NCBI RefSeq assembly: GCF_000166335.1
Contig: NC_014657.1
Span: 860,501-924,500 of the forward strand
DNA from: Caldicellulosiruptor owensensis OL
GTDB lineage: Bacteria; Bacillota; Thermoanaerobacteria; Caldicellulosiruptorales; Caldicellulosiruptoraceae
DNA: 64,000 bases
Direction of reading: 5' to 3'
Shown: positions 19,457-28,324 of the stretch, piece after piece
Layout of the letters: every line of letters begins with the position of its first letter
Numbering within the stretch: the stretch's first letter is position 1
Made by a program: the position numbers and the translations under genes
Notes under the pieces: generated by a model
Told to the model about the DNA's origin: nothing
Seen by the model: the letters and a program-made list of their open reading frames with translations, nothing else
Database searches by the model: none

Positions 19457-19513
19457 AAAAAAGCGTGTTTTGTTCATGGCTTTTAAAAGCTTTGAACAAG
19501 ACACGCTTTTTAT
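19457..19513 (+). terminator. Intrinsic terminator after rny
   Basis: Long hairpin with arms AAAAGCGTGT and ACACGCTTTT plus inner TTGTTCA/TGAACAA pairing, followed by TTTTTATA. It separates rny from ymdB. Confidence 0.8.
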
Positions 19514-19546
19514 AAATTTATTCTGAAAAATATCTGGAGGTATAGA

Positions 19547-20326
19547 ATGAGATTTTTAGCTATAGGAGATGTTGTTGGAAAGCCGGGGAGAAACATTCTA
19601 AAAAATACTCTTTCAAAACTCAAGGAAAACTACAGGATAGATGTTGTAATTGCTAACTGTGAGAATGCTGCAGGTGGTAATGGACTTACCAAAAAAGTTG
19701 CAGATGAGCTTTTTTCTATAGGGATTGATGTTATGACAATGGGAAACCATGTGTGGGCAAATAAAGAGATTTTTTCTTTCATAGAAAATGAGAACAGGAT
19801 AATAAGACCTGCAAATTATCCCGAGGGTTCTACACCGGGTAGAGGATATAATGTGTTTGAAAAAAACTATATAAAATTTGCAGTTATTAACTTGTGCGGC
19901 AGAGTATTTATGGAAAATTTGGACTGTCCTTTTAGGAAAATTGATGAGATTTTGAAAAAAATAGAATGTCCAATAATCATTGTTGATTTTCATGCAGAGG
20001 CCACATCAGAAAAAATAGCCCTTGGATTTTATGTTGATGGTCGTGTTTCTTGCGTATATGGGACTCATACACATGTGCAGACAGCAGATGAAAAAATACT
20101 TCCAAATGGTACAGCTTATATAACAGATATTGGTATGACAGGACCATATGACTCTGTGTTGGGTGTTGACAAGGATATTGTAATTCAAAAATTCACAACC
20201 CTTCTTCCTGTCAGATTTGAGGTTGCCAAAGGTAAAGCTCAGTTCAACGGAATCGTATTTGAAGTTGATAACAAGACCGGCAAAGCAGTTTCTATTGAGA
20301 GGATAAACTTTACACTGGAAGAGTAA
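19547..20326 (+). CDS. ymdB: YmdB family metallophosphoesterase
   Basis: 259 residues of the TIGR00282 family. Metal-site motifs: GDVVGKPGR at the N-terminus, NCENAAGG, TMGNHVW (GNH), VDFHAEATSEK and YGTHTHVQTAD. In Bacillus YmdB is a 2',3'-cyclic-nucleotide phosphodiesterase affecting biofilm choice; that role is known only for the homologue. The rny-ymdB neighbourhood is conserved in Firmicutes. Confidence 0.92.
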   Translation: MRFLAIGDVVGKPGRNILKNTLSKLKENYRIDVVIANCENAAGGNGLTKKVADELFSIGIDVMTMGNHVWANKEIFSFIENENRIIRPANYPEGSTPGRGYNVFEKNYIKFAVINLCGRVFMENLDCPFRKIDEILKKIECPIIIVDFHAEATSEKIALGFYVDGRVSCVYGTHTHVQTADEKILPNGTAYITDIGMTGPYDSVLGVDKDIVIQKFTTLLPVRFEVAKGKAQFNGIVFEVDNKTGKAVSIERINFTLEE

Positions 20327-20346
20327 ATATTTGTACAGCCTTTGCG

Positions 20347-20388
20347 AGAGCTGCAAGGAATCAAAATTTGCAGCTCTTATTTTTTTTC
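20347..20388 (+). terminator. Intrinsic terminator after ymdB
   Basis: AGAGCTGCAA (20347-20356) pairs with TTGCAGCTCT (20368-20377), followed by a T-rich run. A CATAATAA at 20405 looks like a sigma-E -10 for spoIIIAA, but no -35 was found at the right distance. Confidence 0.75.
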
Positions 20389-20454
20389 ATAATCTTCTGG
20401 GTAACATAATAATAATTTAATATAGAACAAATGAGAAAGGAATGTGAGGTCTTA

Positions 20455-21396
20455 ATGGCAGTTGCAAGTGTAAATACAGAAGTTGAAAAACTCCTTGACA
20501 GACTTCCTGCCGAGATTGTTTACACAATCAAAACAACCTTTGAAGAAAATCTTCATGAAATATGTGAGATAAAAATAAACTTGAACTGTCCACTGATTGT
20601 AATTGGTAAAAGAGAGTATGTCTTCGAAAGTTTGATAATTACAAAAGAAATTTTAAACAAATGTATAAGCAGGCTGACAAACAACTCTCTGTTTACATAT
20701 GAAAAAAACATACTCCAGGGATATTTCACAGTTGACGGTGGACATAGAGTGGGGGTTGCCGGAAAATTCACTTTTGAAAATGGAAGCAAACAGGGGTTTG
20801 TTAACTCAATCAGTGGGCTTAATATAAGAATTTCTAAAACGGTGAGAATTGAACCTGAGAGAATCTTAAAACATGCAGTGAAAGAAAATCTTGATAGTAT
20901 CTATAACACTCTCATAATCTCCCCGCCTGGCTGTGGGAAAACTACACTTCTCAGGAACATTGTAAGAATCTTGAGCTCTGGTGAAGGAATTTTGGCAGGA
21001 AGAGGATTTAGAGTAGTGGTAATTGATGAAAGGTCTGAGATTTGCATGGTAGATAATGACAGAAGGGAGATTGGTATCAGAACCTTTGTGTTGGACGGAG
21101 TGGATAAGCTCAGAGGGGTTTTAATGGCTGTAAGAAGTTTAAATCCTCAGATAATTGCGATGGATGAGCTCGGGTCGCCTTCTGATTATTTGGCAGTTTG
21201 TGAAGCGTCAAAGATGGGTGTGAAGATAATTGCAACAATGCATGCAGAGTCGGTAAAAGACATTTATATGAGAGAGTTTTCAAGAAAGATAATCAATCAG
21301 GGTGTTTTTGAAAAGGTGATTGTCTTAAGTTCCAGAAACGGTCCCGGGACCATTGAAAAAATACTGTCGCTGGGTGAAGAGAAAAATGGTGATTAA
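20455..21396 (+). CDS. spoIIIAA: Stage III sporulation protein AA (secretion-type ATPase)
   Basis: About 313 residues; the ATPase of the mother-cell-to-forespore SpoIIIA channel. Walker A PPGCGKTT near residue 157; VVIDERSEI and MDELGSPSDY supply Walker B-like acidic residues. ATG 20455 is preferred because GTGAGGT lies just upstream; 20431 is an in-frame alternative. First of eight consecutive spoIIIA genes. Confidence 0.94.
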   Translation: MAVASVNTEVEKLLDRLPAEIVYTIKTTFEENLHEICEIKINLNCPLIVIGKREYVFESLIITKEILNKCISRLTNNSLFTYEKNILQGYFTVDGGHRVGVAGKFTFENGSKQGFVNSISGLNIRISKTVRIEPERILKHAVKENLDSIYNTLIISPPGCGKTTLLRNIVRILSSGEGILAGRGFRVVVIDERSEICMVDNDRREIGIRTFVLDGVDKLRGVLMAVRSLNPQIIAMDELGSPSDYLAVCEASKMGVKIIATMHAESVKDIYMREFSRKIINQGVFEKVIVLSSRNGPGTIEKILSLGEEKNGD

Positions 21397-21871
21397 GGTA
21401 ATTGGTTCGGTTTTGATTATTTTTTCATCTTGCATGATTGGGTACTATCAAACCTTGAAGTTGTGGCAGCAGGTAAAGATTGTAAACCATATGATAGTGT
21501 TTTTTACATATGCAAAAGCAAATGTAATTGTAGCACGTTTGACGTTTGCCGAGATTTTGGAAAATTTCAAGCTCAAAGAGGAAAGTAAGTTTAATCAGGT
21601 AATTGAATACTACTTTTTATCCATAGGGAAAAACCAAAGTGATGTTAAAAATATTTATCAACTTGATGAGAATCTTCATAAGCTTCTTATTAGTCTTTTT
21701 AATGTCATAGCTTTTTATTCTATAAGCGAAATAGAAAAGGTTTTGGATGAAGGAATTAGAGAACTTAGAGAATACTACGATGCTTACAAATTCAGATACA
21801 AGAAAAATAGCAAAATGTTTGCAGTGCTTGGGATTTTTTGTGGAGTGTCTCTTTGCATATTACTTCTGTAA
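21386..21871 (+). CDS. spoIIIAB: Stage III sporulation protein AB
   Basis: About 161 residues with terminal hydrophobic segments: VIKVIGSVLIIFSSCMIGYY at the N-terminus and FAVLGIFCGVSLCILLL at the C-terminus, resembling GspF-like subunits. ATG 21386 follows GTGAAGAG and overlaps the end of spoIIIAA by 11 bp. Confidence 0.88.
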   Translation: MVIKVIGSVLIIFSSCMIGYYQTLKLWQQVKIVNHMIVFFTYAKANVIVARLTFAEILENFKLKEESKFNQVIEYYFLSIGKNQSDVKNIYQLDENLHKLLISLFNVIAFYSISEIEKVLDEGIRELREYYDAYKFRYKKNSKMFAVLGIFCGVSLCILLL

Positions 21872-21893
21872 GTGGGTTGAGGTGTAAGAATTG

Positions 21894-22094
21894 ATGAATG
21901 GAATAGATTTGATTTTCAAGATAGCAATAATAGGTATCATCCTGTACCTTGTAAATCAGGTGCTTATAAAAGCTGAAAAGGAAGAACTTGCGATGATGAC
22001 AACCCTTGTAGGAGTTATAATTGTACTTTTTCTCATAATTGACCTCATAAGAAGGTTTTTTGATACTGTTAAATCAGTTTTCAATCTTTACTAA
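21894..22094 (+). CDS. spoIIIAC: Stage III sporulation protein AC
   Basis: 66-residue, almost wholly hydrophobic protein with two spans (IFKIAIIGIILYLVNQVLI; MTTLVGVIIVLFLIIDLI), the expected size for SpoIIIAC. The ATG at 21894 is preceded by an in-frame TTG. It is a membrane component of the SpoIIIA-SpoIIQ channel. Confidence 0.9.
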   Translation: MNGIDLIFKIAIIGIILYLVNQVLIKAEKEELAMMTTLVGVIIVLFLIIDLIRRFFDTVKSVFNLY

Positions 22095-22115
22095 GATGCT
22101 GAGGAACCACGAAAA

Positions 22116-22502
22116 ATGGAAATATTAAATATCATTGCGCTTTGCATGGTCTCAATTTTTGTTGTGAGTATATTAAAAAGAACTCAAAAAGAGATTGGAC
22201 TTGCTGTGGCGGTCATTGTTGGAATACTCATTTTTTTGATGCTGATTGATAAGCTTGTGTATGTTGTTGAGAAGATTGTTGAGATGAGCAACAGAGTTTC
22301 ATTTGCAAGCGGCTATGTAAAGACGTTAATAAAAATGACTGGTATTGCACTGGTTTCAGAGTATACAGCAAGCGTGTGTAAAGACAGCGGTGAGAGTGCA
22401 ATTGCTGAAAAGGTGGAATTTGCAGGAAAGATTATAATCTTGTTTTTATCACTTCCTTTAATAATGAGCCTATTTGATTTGATTACCAAATTTTTAAGAT
22501 AA
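22116..22502 (+). CDS. spoIIIAD: Stage III sporulation protein AD
   Basis: 128 residues with at least three hydrophobic spans and SPOIIIAD-like text TLIKMTGIALVSEYTASVCKD and AIAEKVEFAGKIIIL. Related to SpoIIIAC and adjacent to it, 21 bp downstream. Confidence 0.9.
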   Translation: MEILNIIALCMVSIFVVSILKRTQKEIGLAVAVIVGILIFLMLIDKLVYVVEKIVEMSNRVSFASGYVKTLIKMTGIALVSEYTASVCKDSGESAIAEKVEFAGKIIILFLSLPLIMSLFDLITKFLR

Positions 22503-22511
22503 GAGGAATGA

Positions 22512-23624
22512 ATGATGGGACAAAAGAGTTTAGTTTCAGTGTGTATACTTGTGTTTTTCATAGTAGCACTTGAAAGTTGCCAAGCATCCCAGCTTTCGCA
22601 AGAATACGTTAAAAAAACGAAACAAATTTTAAATGATTACACTGAAAAAGATATAAAAAGTTATCTGGAAAGCATTGTAGAACAAAAAAGAGCAAAGCTG
22701 GATATGGTAAATGTTTTGAAGGAAAAAATATTGGGACAGATTTTTTCTACTTTTCGTCAAATAAGTTTGATAATTATTATAGCCCTATTATATATACTCA
22801 TTGCAAGCGTTCAAACAGGTCTTAAGAATCAGTCGGTTGCAAATGTAACGTTTTTGGCTTTTTTCTTTACAGAGGTTTTGATTGTACTTCAAAATTTAAA
22901 AGATGTTCTTTTAGATGCCCAGCAGACAGTTCAAAATGCGTGCAATTTTGCTGAAGTATTTTTTCCTCTTTTTGTTTCTCTGATAGCTTCTATGGGATAT
23001 CCAACGTATGCAGCTGCAATGAGCCCAAAGATAATGTTTGCCATTGTCTTCTCGTCTGAATTTTTGAAAAACATCATCTCGCCCTTTGCGTACACTTACA
23101 TACTTCTCAGTATTTTATCAAATATTGATAGTGGAAGATTGGGATTGAGAAGGGTTCTGGGTTTCTGTAAAACTATATTGATGTGGAGTATAGTGATTGG
23201 GATTGTTGTATTTGTTGCTATTGTGTCTGTAGAAGGTATTACAAATGTTACAGTGGACAGCTTAATTACAAAATCAATTAAATACAGTGTTGGAAACTTT
23301 GTGCCGTTTGTAGGGAAGATATTATCCGATGCTGCGGACACTCTCGCCACAAGCCTTGCTATAGTAAAAAATTCTCTGGGTGTGGTGGGTTTAATAGTTT
23401 TGCTTATAGGGATTGGAATTTCGCTTTTAAAGATTTTGGCTGTATTTGTTGTTTTCAGAGTAGCAGCTATTTTTGTTGGTTTGGTTGGGGATGCAAAGCT
23501 TGCCCAGTTTTTGGATGACTATGCGGATGTACTCATTTTGATTTTTGCAATAGCATTTGCAGCTTTGTGTATGTTTGTTGTTGCGTTTTCCTCATCCCTC
23601 TTTTTGCTTCAGGTTGGAAGGTGA
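22512..23624 (+). CDS. spoIIIAE: Stage III sporulation protein AE
   Basis: 370-residue polytopic membrane protein with an N-terminal signal-like segment (LVSVCILVFFIVALESCQA) and about six to seven further spans. FPLFVSLIASMGYPTYAAA and GKILSDAADTLATSL are typical of the family. It lies 9 bp after spoIIIAD. Confidence 0.9.
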   Translation: MMGQKSLVSVCILVFFIVALESCQASQLSQEYVKKTKQILNDYTEKDIKSYLESIVEQKRAKLDMVNVLKEKILGQIFSTFRQISLIIIIALLYILIASVQTGLKNQSVANVTFLAFFFTEVLIVLQNLKDVLLDAQQTVQNACNFAEVFFPLFVSLIASMGYPTYAAAMSPKIMFAIVFSSEFLKNIISPFAYTYILLSILSNIDSGRLGLRRVLGFCKTILMWSIVIGIVVFVAIVSVEGITNVTVDSLITKSIKYSVGNFVPFVGKILSDAADTLATSLAIVKNSLGVVGLIVLLIGIGISLLKILAVFVVFRVAAIFVGLVGDAKLAQFLDDYADVLILIFAIAFAALCMFVVAFSSSLFLLQVGR

Positions 23625-23628
23625 GAAT

Positions 23629-24123
23629 ATGCAGGAAATTCTCAACGAGGTAGCACTTTCTCTATTTTATATAGTAATAATTGCAATTTTTATAGAAAAC
23701 TTGGTAAATGAAAGCTACAGAAAGTACATAAATATTTTTTTAGGATTGACAGCAAGCATAGTATTGATAACACCTATTTTGGAAAACTCTGAATTTTTAA
23801 AGTTTGAGTTTCAGAAAAACCTGAAGAAGATAGAGAGTGAATTCAACCAGCAGGGAGTTTATTCTCAAGATATTTATAGACAAGCTCTTATACAAGAATA
23901 TAAAAACAAACTAAAAGATGAGATTGAAGATAATATAAGGGAGATATGTGGAAAAGAGATACAAGTTGTTAACGCGAGCATCTATGAAGATATTGATTCA
24001 CCTGATTTTGGTAGGCTTAAAGAGATAAAAATTGAAGGTGAGTATGATAGAAAGGTGGTTGAAATAATTTCAAACAAGTACCACGTGTGCAAGGATAGAA
24101 TCTATTTCCAAAAGCTGAGGTGA
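23629..24123 (+). CDS. spoIIIAF: Stage III sporulation protein AF
   Basis: About 164 residues. Two N-terminal membrane segments (VALSLFYIVIIAIFIENLV; INIFLGLTASIVLITPIL) precede a soluble domain with the RBM-like ring-building region. ATG 23629 has GGTGAGAAT upstream and is 4 bp after the spoIIIAE stop; earlier in-frame codons lie inside spoIIIAE. Confidence 0.87.
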   Translation: MQEILNEVALSLFYIVIIAIFIENLVNESYRKYINIFLGLTASIVLITPILENSEFLKFEFQKNLKKIESEFNQQGVYSQDIYRQALIQEYKNKLKDEIEDNIREICGKEIQVVNASIYEDIDSPDFGRLKEIKIEGEYDRKVVEIISNKYHVCKDRIYFQKLR

Positions 24124-24128
24124 AAAAG

Positions 24129-24683
24129 ATGTCTGATTTGAGAAGAATAAAAAATTTGCTTGAAAATGTTATTAAAAACAAAGATTTAATTATCTTTTTA
24201 GGTGTATGTGGAATATTTCTTCTTGTAGTTTCTTCAAATTTTTCTACATCTTCAAAACAAACAAGTGCTAATATAAAACAACAAGAAATTCAAGAGGATG
24301 GACAGCAGTATGAACAGCTAATTGAGAAAAAACTTGAGGGTATATTAAAGGAAATAGACCCAACAAGAGATGTTTCAGTGATGATAACTTTCGACGACTG
24401 CTACGAGTACGTGCTTGCTACTGAAACAAGGGAGAACAGGCGAAGTGAAAAACAAAACCAAAATACAACAATTTCTGAAGAAGAAATAGATAGCAAAGTA
24501 GTGGTGTTGCAACAGCAAGGTGAATCAAAACCTTTTGTGGTGAAAAGGATATACCCAAAAGTCAGAGGAGTGGCTATAGTTTCTAAAGGAGCAAGGGATA
24601 AGAGGGTATATATAGGACTTGTTAAGGCTGCATCAACTGTGCTTGGTATAACTCCTGATAAAGTGGAGGTGTTTGTTAAGTGA
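24129..24683 (+). CDS. spoIIIAG: Stage III sporulation protein AG
   Basis: About 184 residues: one N-terminal membrane helix (LIIFLGVCGIFLLVVSSNF), then an extracytoplasmic ring-forming domain (VSVMITFDDCYEYVLATET and VRGVAIVSKGARDKRV are the recognisable blocks). ATG 24129 follows GAGGTG; a GTG at 24120 overlaps the spoIIIAF stop. It forms the channel ring in the intermembrane space. Confidence 0.9.
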   Translation: MSDLRRIKNLLENVIKNKDLIIFLGVCGIFLLVVSSNFSTSSKQTSANIKQQEIQEDGQQYEQLIEKKLEGILKEIDPTRDVSVMITFDDCYEYVLATETRENRRSEKQNQNTTISEEEIDSKVVVLQQQGESKPFVVKRIYPKVRGVAIVSKGARDKRVYIGLVKAASTVLGITPDKVEVFVK

Positions 24684-25216
24684 ACAAGAAGATATTTGTA
24701 AAAGTATACAGCAAAAGACAGCTTATAATAATTTCGCTTGCCATCTTGCTTATAGTAGCAGGAATTATAAATTCAAGAATGGAGCTTGGAAATAAAAAGA
24801 AGATAAACCCTTCTGTAATTGAAGTAAGTAACCCGACTGTACACAAAAGTGAAAATAATGTTGAAGAAGGGACAATTGATGAAATGAAGCTAAAAAGAGA
24901 AATAGAACGCTCTAAAGAGATAAACCTTTTAAAGTCTCTTTTAAATGACCAAGCTGATGCAAATGCTCAGAAAAAGATTGATGATAAGATAGCTAAAATT
25001 ATTGATATCAGCAACAAGGAAATGACTTGCGAAAATGTTTTGAGTTCTAAGGGTTTGGGAGAGTGTGCAGTATTTTACACAGATGATACAATATATGTTG
25101 TGGTGCAAAAGAAACTTGAAAAGAGAGAACTAATTCAGATTCAGAGTGTGATAATGAACGTATTTAAGGTGGATTTTAACAAGATAAGAGTGTCTCAAAA
25201 TAAAAACTTAAATTAA
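24680..25216 (+). CDS. spoIIIAH: Stage III sporulation protein AH
   Basis: 178 residues: one N-terminal membrane helix (QLIIISLAILLIVAGIINS) and a periplasm-like ring domain that in Bacillus binds SpoIIQ. The middle is coiled (MKLKREIERSKEINLLKSL), and the C-terminal block SSKGLGECAVFYTDD is family-like. GTG 24680 overlaps the spoIIIAG stop by four bases. Last gene of the operon. Confidence 0.88.
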   Translation: MNKKIFVKVYSKRQLIIISLAILLIVAGIINSRMELGNKKKINPSVIEVSNPTVHKSENNVEEGTIDEMKLKREIERSKEINLLKSLLNDQADANAQKKIDDKIAKIIDISNKEMTCENVLSSKGLGECAVFYTDDTIYVVVQKKLEKRELIQIQSVIMNVFKVDFNKIRVSQNKNLN

Positions 25217-25222
25217 CTGATG

Positions 25223-25252
25223 TTGTTAAAACAAAAAAGTATAGGGTATAAT
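25223..25252 (+). promoter_or_regulatory. Sigma-A promoter for asp23-amaP
   Basis: TTGTTA (25223-25228), 18-bp spacer, TATAAT (25247-25252), 51 bp before the asp23 start codon. Confidence 0.6.
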
Positions 25253-25302
25253 ATATAACATAGAATGAAAATTCTTATTAAAGATTGAGGAGGTATTTTA
25301 AT

Positions 25303-25689
25303 ATGTCAGAAAACACTATTGGCGAAACAATGGGTGGGGTTGTAAAGATTGCTGAAGAAGTTGTGGCTATAATTGCAGCGGTTGCAGCCTCTGAAGTAAA
25401 AGGCGTTGCATCTATGGTTGGGTCTTGGACAGGCAATATTACAGAAGCTCTGGGCAAAAAGAATTTAGCAAAAGGTGTAAAAGTTCAGGTAGGAGAAAAG
25501 GAAGCGGCAATTGACATCTACATAACAGTAGAATATGGTGTCAGAATTCCAGAGGTCGCATGGGAGATTCAGGAGAGAGTAAAGAGTGCTGTTGAGAGCA
25601 TGACAGGCTTGAAAGTTGTTGAAGTCAATATACATGTTCAGGGAATAAAGTTTGAAAAAGAAGAGCAAAAAGAAGAGGTGGCAGAGTAA
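25303..25689 (+). CDS. Asp23/Gls24 family envelope stress protein
   Basis: 128 residues with the Asp23 core: GVVKIAEEVVAIIAAVAASEVKGV, then YITVEYGVRIPEVAWEIQERVKSAVE and VNIHVQGIKF as separate blocks. Family members coat the membrane through AmaP, which is encoded next. ATG 25303 follows GAGGAGGT; the upstream in-frame TTG is not needed. It has its own promoter and a terminator at its stop. Confidence 0.93.
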   Translation: MSENTIGETMGGVVKIAEEVVAIIAAVAASEVKGVASMVGSWTGNITEALGKKNLAKGVKVQVGEKEAAIDIYITVEYGVRIPEVAWEIQERVKSAVESMTGLKVVEVNIHVQGIKFEKEEQKEEVAE

Positions 25690-25721
25690 ATCTCTGGGCA
25701 GCAGAGATTTACTCTCATTTT
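25684..25721 (+). terminator. Hairpin terminator/attenuator at the asp23 stop
   Basis: A perfect 13-bp stem GAGTAAATCTCTG/CAGAGATTTACTC (25684-25696 with 25702-25714) includes the stop codon; a short T-rich stretch follows. It could reduce read-through into amaP. Confidence 0.7.
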
Positions 25722-25741
25722 TGTGAGGAGGAAAGGTGCAA

Positions 25742-26281
25742 ATGAAAATCGGTGAGAGAATACTTTTGACCATATTTACATTAATTGTAATTTTTCTTTC
25801 TGTGATTGCTATTTTGCTTCCACTCAACATCTTTGACGTAGATACTGTTCAAGCTGCGGTATATGATTATATGAACACACCCATATATGCCATCATACCG
25901 CTGCTTCTGATAGTAATGGGGTTTTCAGTAATGTTTATTGGTGTTAAAAAGAAAAAAGCAAGGCTTGGGATAATTCACACAAACGAGTTTGGGAATCTCT
26001 TAATCTCACCAAAGACATTTGAGTCGGCAGGGTACAATGCAGTAAAGGACATAAAAGGAATAAAAGATGCTTCGATTGAGATAGAGTTTGACGAAAGTGG
26101 TGTTATATATTACATTGATGCTGTTGTTACAAATGATGTTAATGTTCCTGAGTTGACAAAAGAGGTTCAAAATGCTATAAAGAGTCATGTGGAAGTGGCA
26201 ATAGGAATTCCTGTTAAGGCTATTAACTTTCACGTGAAGGATATGGTTGCCCCGCAAGTACCTATTACTCATTTGAGGTAG
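25742..26281 (+). CDS. amaP: Alkaline shock response membrane anchor protein AmaP
   Basis: About 179 residues. Two N-terminal membrane helices (ILLTIFTLIVIFLSVIAIL; AIIPLLLIVMGFSVMFIG) are followed by an Asp23-like cytoplasmic domain (GNLLISPKTFESAGYNAVK). AmaP anchors Asp23. ATG 25742 follows AGGAGGAAAGG. It lies between asp23 and the DUF2273 gene, the standard arrangement. Confidence 0.9.
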   Translation: MKIGERILLTIFTLIVIFLSVIAILLPLNIFDVDTVQAAVYDYMNTPIYAIIPLLLIVMGFSVMFIGVKKKKARLGIIHTNEFGNLLISPKTFESAGYNAVKDIKGIKDASIEIEFDESGVIYYIDAVVTNDVNVPELTKEVQNAIKSHVEVAIGIPVKAINFHVKDMVAPQVPITHLR

Positions 26282-26291
26282 GGGTGTTAAA

Positions 26292-26501
26292 ATGGATTTG
26301 TTGAAGGAATTTTTGATAAAGCACATAGGAGAAGTAATAGGCGGGCTGATTGGTCTTATATTTGCAATATTTGTGCTTATATTTGGTTTTTTTAAGACAC
26401 TGTTTATATTTATTTGCATAGCAGTGGGTATATTTGTTGGAGGACGGTATTTTGAAAAGAAGAGACTGATTGAGTTTTTGGACAAACACTTACCATGGTA
26501 A
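26292..26501 (+). CDS. DUF2273 family small membrane protein
   Basis: 69 residues with an amphipathic start, a hydrophobic double span (IGGLIGLIFAIFVLIFGFF and TLFIFICIAVGIFVGG) and a basic tail. DUF2273 proteins regularly follow Asp23/AmaP; exact role unknown. It starts 10 bp after amaP and is probably in that operon. Confidence 0.85.
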   Translation: MDLLKEFLIKHIGEVIGGLIGLIFAIFVLIFGFFKTLFIFICIAVGIFVGGRYFEKKRLIEFLDKHLPW

Positions 26502-26525
26502 AAAAGGGGTTGGAAATAAAGAAAA

Positions 26526-26963
26526 ATGCACAGAAGAAGGAAGACAAGAGAACTTTGTATGAAGATTTTGTATGCTTACAGATTTGAAGATGGCTCACAA
26601 GACATAATAGAATTTTACAAAAAGTTTAGAGAATTAAATCAAGACGAAGATTTCAGGGATATCGATGAGGAATATCTTGAAAAATTATTAAAAGGAGTTA
26701 TTCAAAATCAGCAGAGAATAGATAGCCTTATTGAAAAGTACTCAAAAGACTGGCCACTGAGTAGGCTTCCGATGGTTGAACTTGAACTTATGAGGGTGGC
26801 TGTGTATGAGCTTTTGTTTGAGGAAGATGTACCTGTTTCTGTTGCAATTGACGAAGCTGTTGATCTGTCAAATATATTTGGGATAGAAAAGGCGCCAAGC
26901 TTTGTGAACGGTATACTGGGGAGGATTGCAGCAAATGAGGTGAAAAGAGGCCAGAAATCATGA
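26526..26963 (+). CDS. nusB: Transcription antitermination factor NusB
   Basis: 145-residue all-helical NusB fold: RRKTRELCMKILYAYRF at the N-terminus, WPLSRLPMVELELMRVAVYEL, and PVSVAIDEAVDLSNIFG. With NusE it binds boxA RNA in rRNA antitermination. It overlaps xseA by four bases, beginning a nusB-xseA-xseB-ispA block. Confidence 0.96.
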   Translation: MHRRRKTRELCMKILYAYRFEDGSQDIIEFYKKFRELNQDEDFRDIDEEYLEKLLKGVIQNQQRIDSLIEKYSKDWPLSRLPMVELELMRVAVYELLFEEDVPVSVAIDEAVDLSNIFGIEKAPSFVNGILGRIAANEVKRGQKS

Positions 26964-28324
26964 TGATAAACAATATAGTGCCCAAGAAAGAATGGAGCGT
27001 TTATGAACTCACAAGCTATTTAAAGAAAAAAGTTGAGATGGATGTTCTTTTAAAAAACATATACCTGAGAGGAGAGGTTATAAGACCTTCAATTTCAGGT
27101 GATCATCTTTATTTTGAACTTAAAGATTTAGAATATGATGCAAAGATAAAATGCGTATTTTTCTGGTTCGATAAAAGTTTAGAAATAAAGCATGGAACTA
27201 AAGTGCTTGTAAAGGGCAATGTCATTTTCTATGAAAAAGAAGGGGTAATTGAGCTAAAAGTAAACGAAATTACTGATATAGGACTTGGGGAGTTATTTAT
27301 AAAGTTAAAGCAGCTTGAAGAAAGGTTAAGACAGGAAGGACTTTTTGATTCAAAGTACAAAAAAGAAATTCCACGTTATCCCAAAAAAATTGGGATAGTT
27401 ACTTCAAAGAATGGTGCAGCAATCAGAGATATTCTTAATACAATTTATACTCGATTTGAAAATATTCAGGTATATATTTATAGCTGTTCGGTTCAGGGAC
27501 AAAACGCTCCATATGAAATTTGCGAAGGGATAGAGTATTTTAATACATCAGAGCCTGTTGAAGTTATAATTGTGGGACGGGGTGGAGGTTCTTTTGAAGA
27601 TTTGATGGCGTTCAACAGTGAGATGGTTGTAAGAAAGATATTTGAATCTAAAATTCCTGTTATATCGGCGGTAGGGCATGAGAGGGACTATGTTTTAAGT
27701 GATTTTGTTGCGGACATGAGGGCTATAACTCCTACCAATGCTGGGGAGATAGTAGTTAATTTCCAGAAACAGGCATTAGAAAAATTAAGTGAGTTTCAAA
27801 AAAGATTAAAGAATGCTATAGAGAAATTATTAAATCTTAGTAACAATAAAATAGAAATACTTAGATACAAACTATACCAGAATTCCCCTGCAAATACCAT
27901 TGCAAAGTGTATTCAAGATGTTGATTTATGTCGTCATAAACTTTCTTTTGCGGTAAACAAAAAGCTTCATGAAATACATAGGAATTTGAAAAGTTTTGAA
28001 AAGAGACTGGCTGACAGGAATCCTGAATTAAGACTTTCGGTTATTAGAACAAATTTTGATAACTGCAGCAGGAGGCTTGAAGAAGCTTTCAAGAAGGTTT
28101 TACAACAAAAAGAATTTGTATATAAAGTAAATCTCGAAAAGTTAATTGCCTTAAATCCTCTGAATGTTTTAAAGAGGGGGTATTCTATAACATTACATAA
28201 TTCAAGGATTTTAACTACCATTTCACAAATTAGTAACGGAGATGAGATAATAACTCGACTTTCGGATGGTATAATAAAATCCAGAGTGTTTTTCAAACAA
28301 AAAGGAGCTGGAAGAGATGTGTGA
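26960..28324 (+). CDS. xseA: Exodeoxyribonuclease VII large subunit
   Basis: 454 residues. An N-terminal OB-fold (YLRGEVIRPSISGDHLYFEL) is followed by the catalytic domain (PKKIGIVTSKNGAAIRDI; GRGGGSFEDLMAFN; SAVGHERD; ADMRAITPTNAGE) and a helical C-terminal arm. Together with XseB it degrades single-stranded DNA. ATG 26960 overlaps the nusB stop. Confidence 0.96.
   Translation: MMINNIVPKKEWSVYELTSYLKKKVEMDVLLKNIYLRGEVIRPSISGDHLYFELKDLEYDAKIKCVFFWFDKSLEIKHGTKVLVKGNVIFYEKEGVIELKVNEITDIGLGELFIKLKQLEERLRQEGLFDSKYKKEIPRYPKKIGIVTSKNGAAIRDILNTIYTRFENIQVYIYSCSVQGQNAPYEICEGIEYFNTSEPVEVIIVGRGGGSFEDLMAFNSEMVVRKIFESKIPVISAVGHERDYVLSDFVADMRAITPTNAGEIVVNFQKQALEKLSEFQKRLKNAIEKLLNLSNNKIEILRYKLYQNSPANTIAKCIQDVDLCRHKLSFAVNKKLHEIHRNLKSFEKRLADRNPELRLSVIRTNFDNCSRRLEEAFKKVLQQKEFVYKVNLEKLIALNPLNVLKRGYSITLHNSRILTTISQISNGDEIITRLSDGIIKSRVFFKQKGAGRDV

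Noticed and set aside
20389-20412. Sigma-E promoter for the spoIIIA operon
   Set aside because: CATAATAA resembles the -10, but the nearest ATA -35 leaves only 13 bases instead of about 16.
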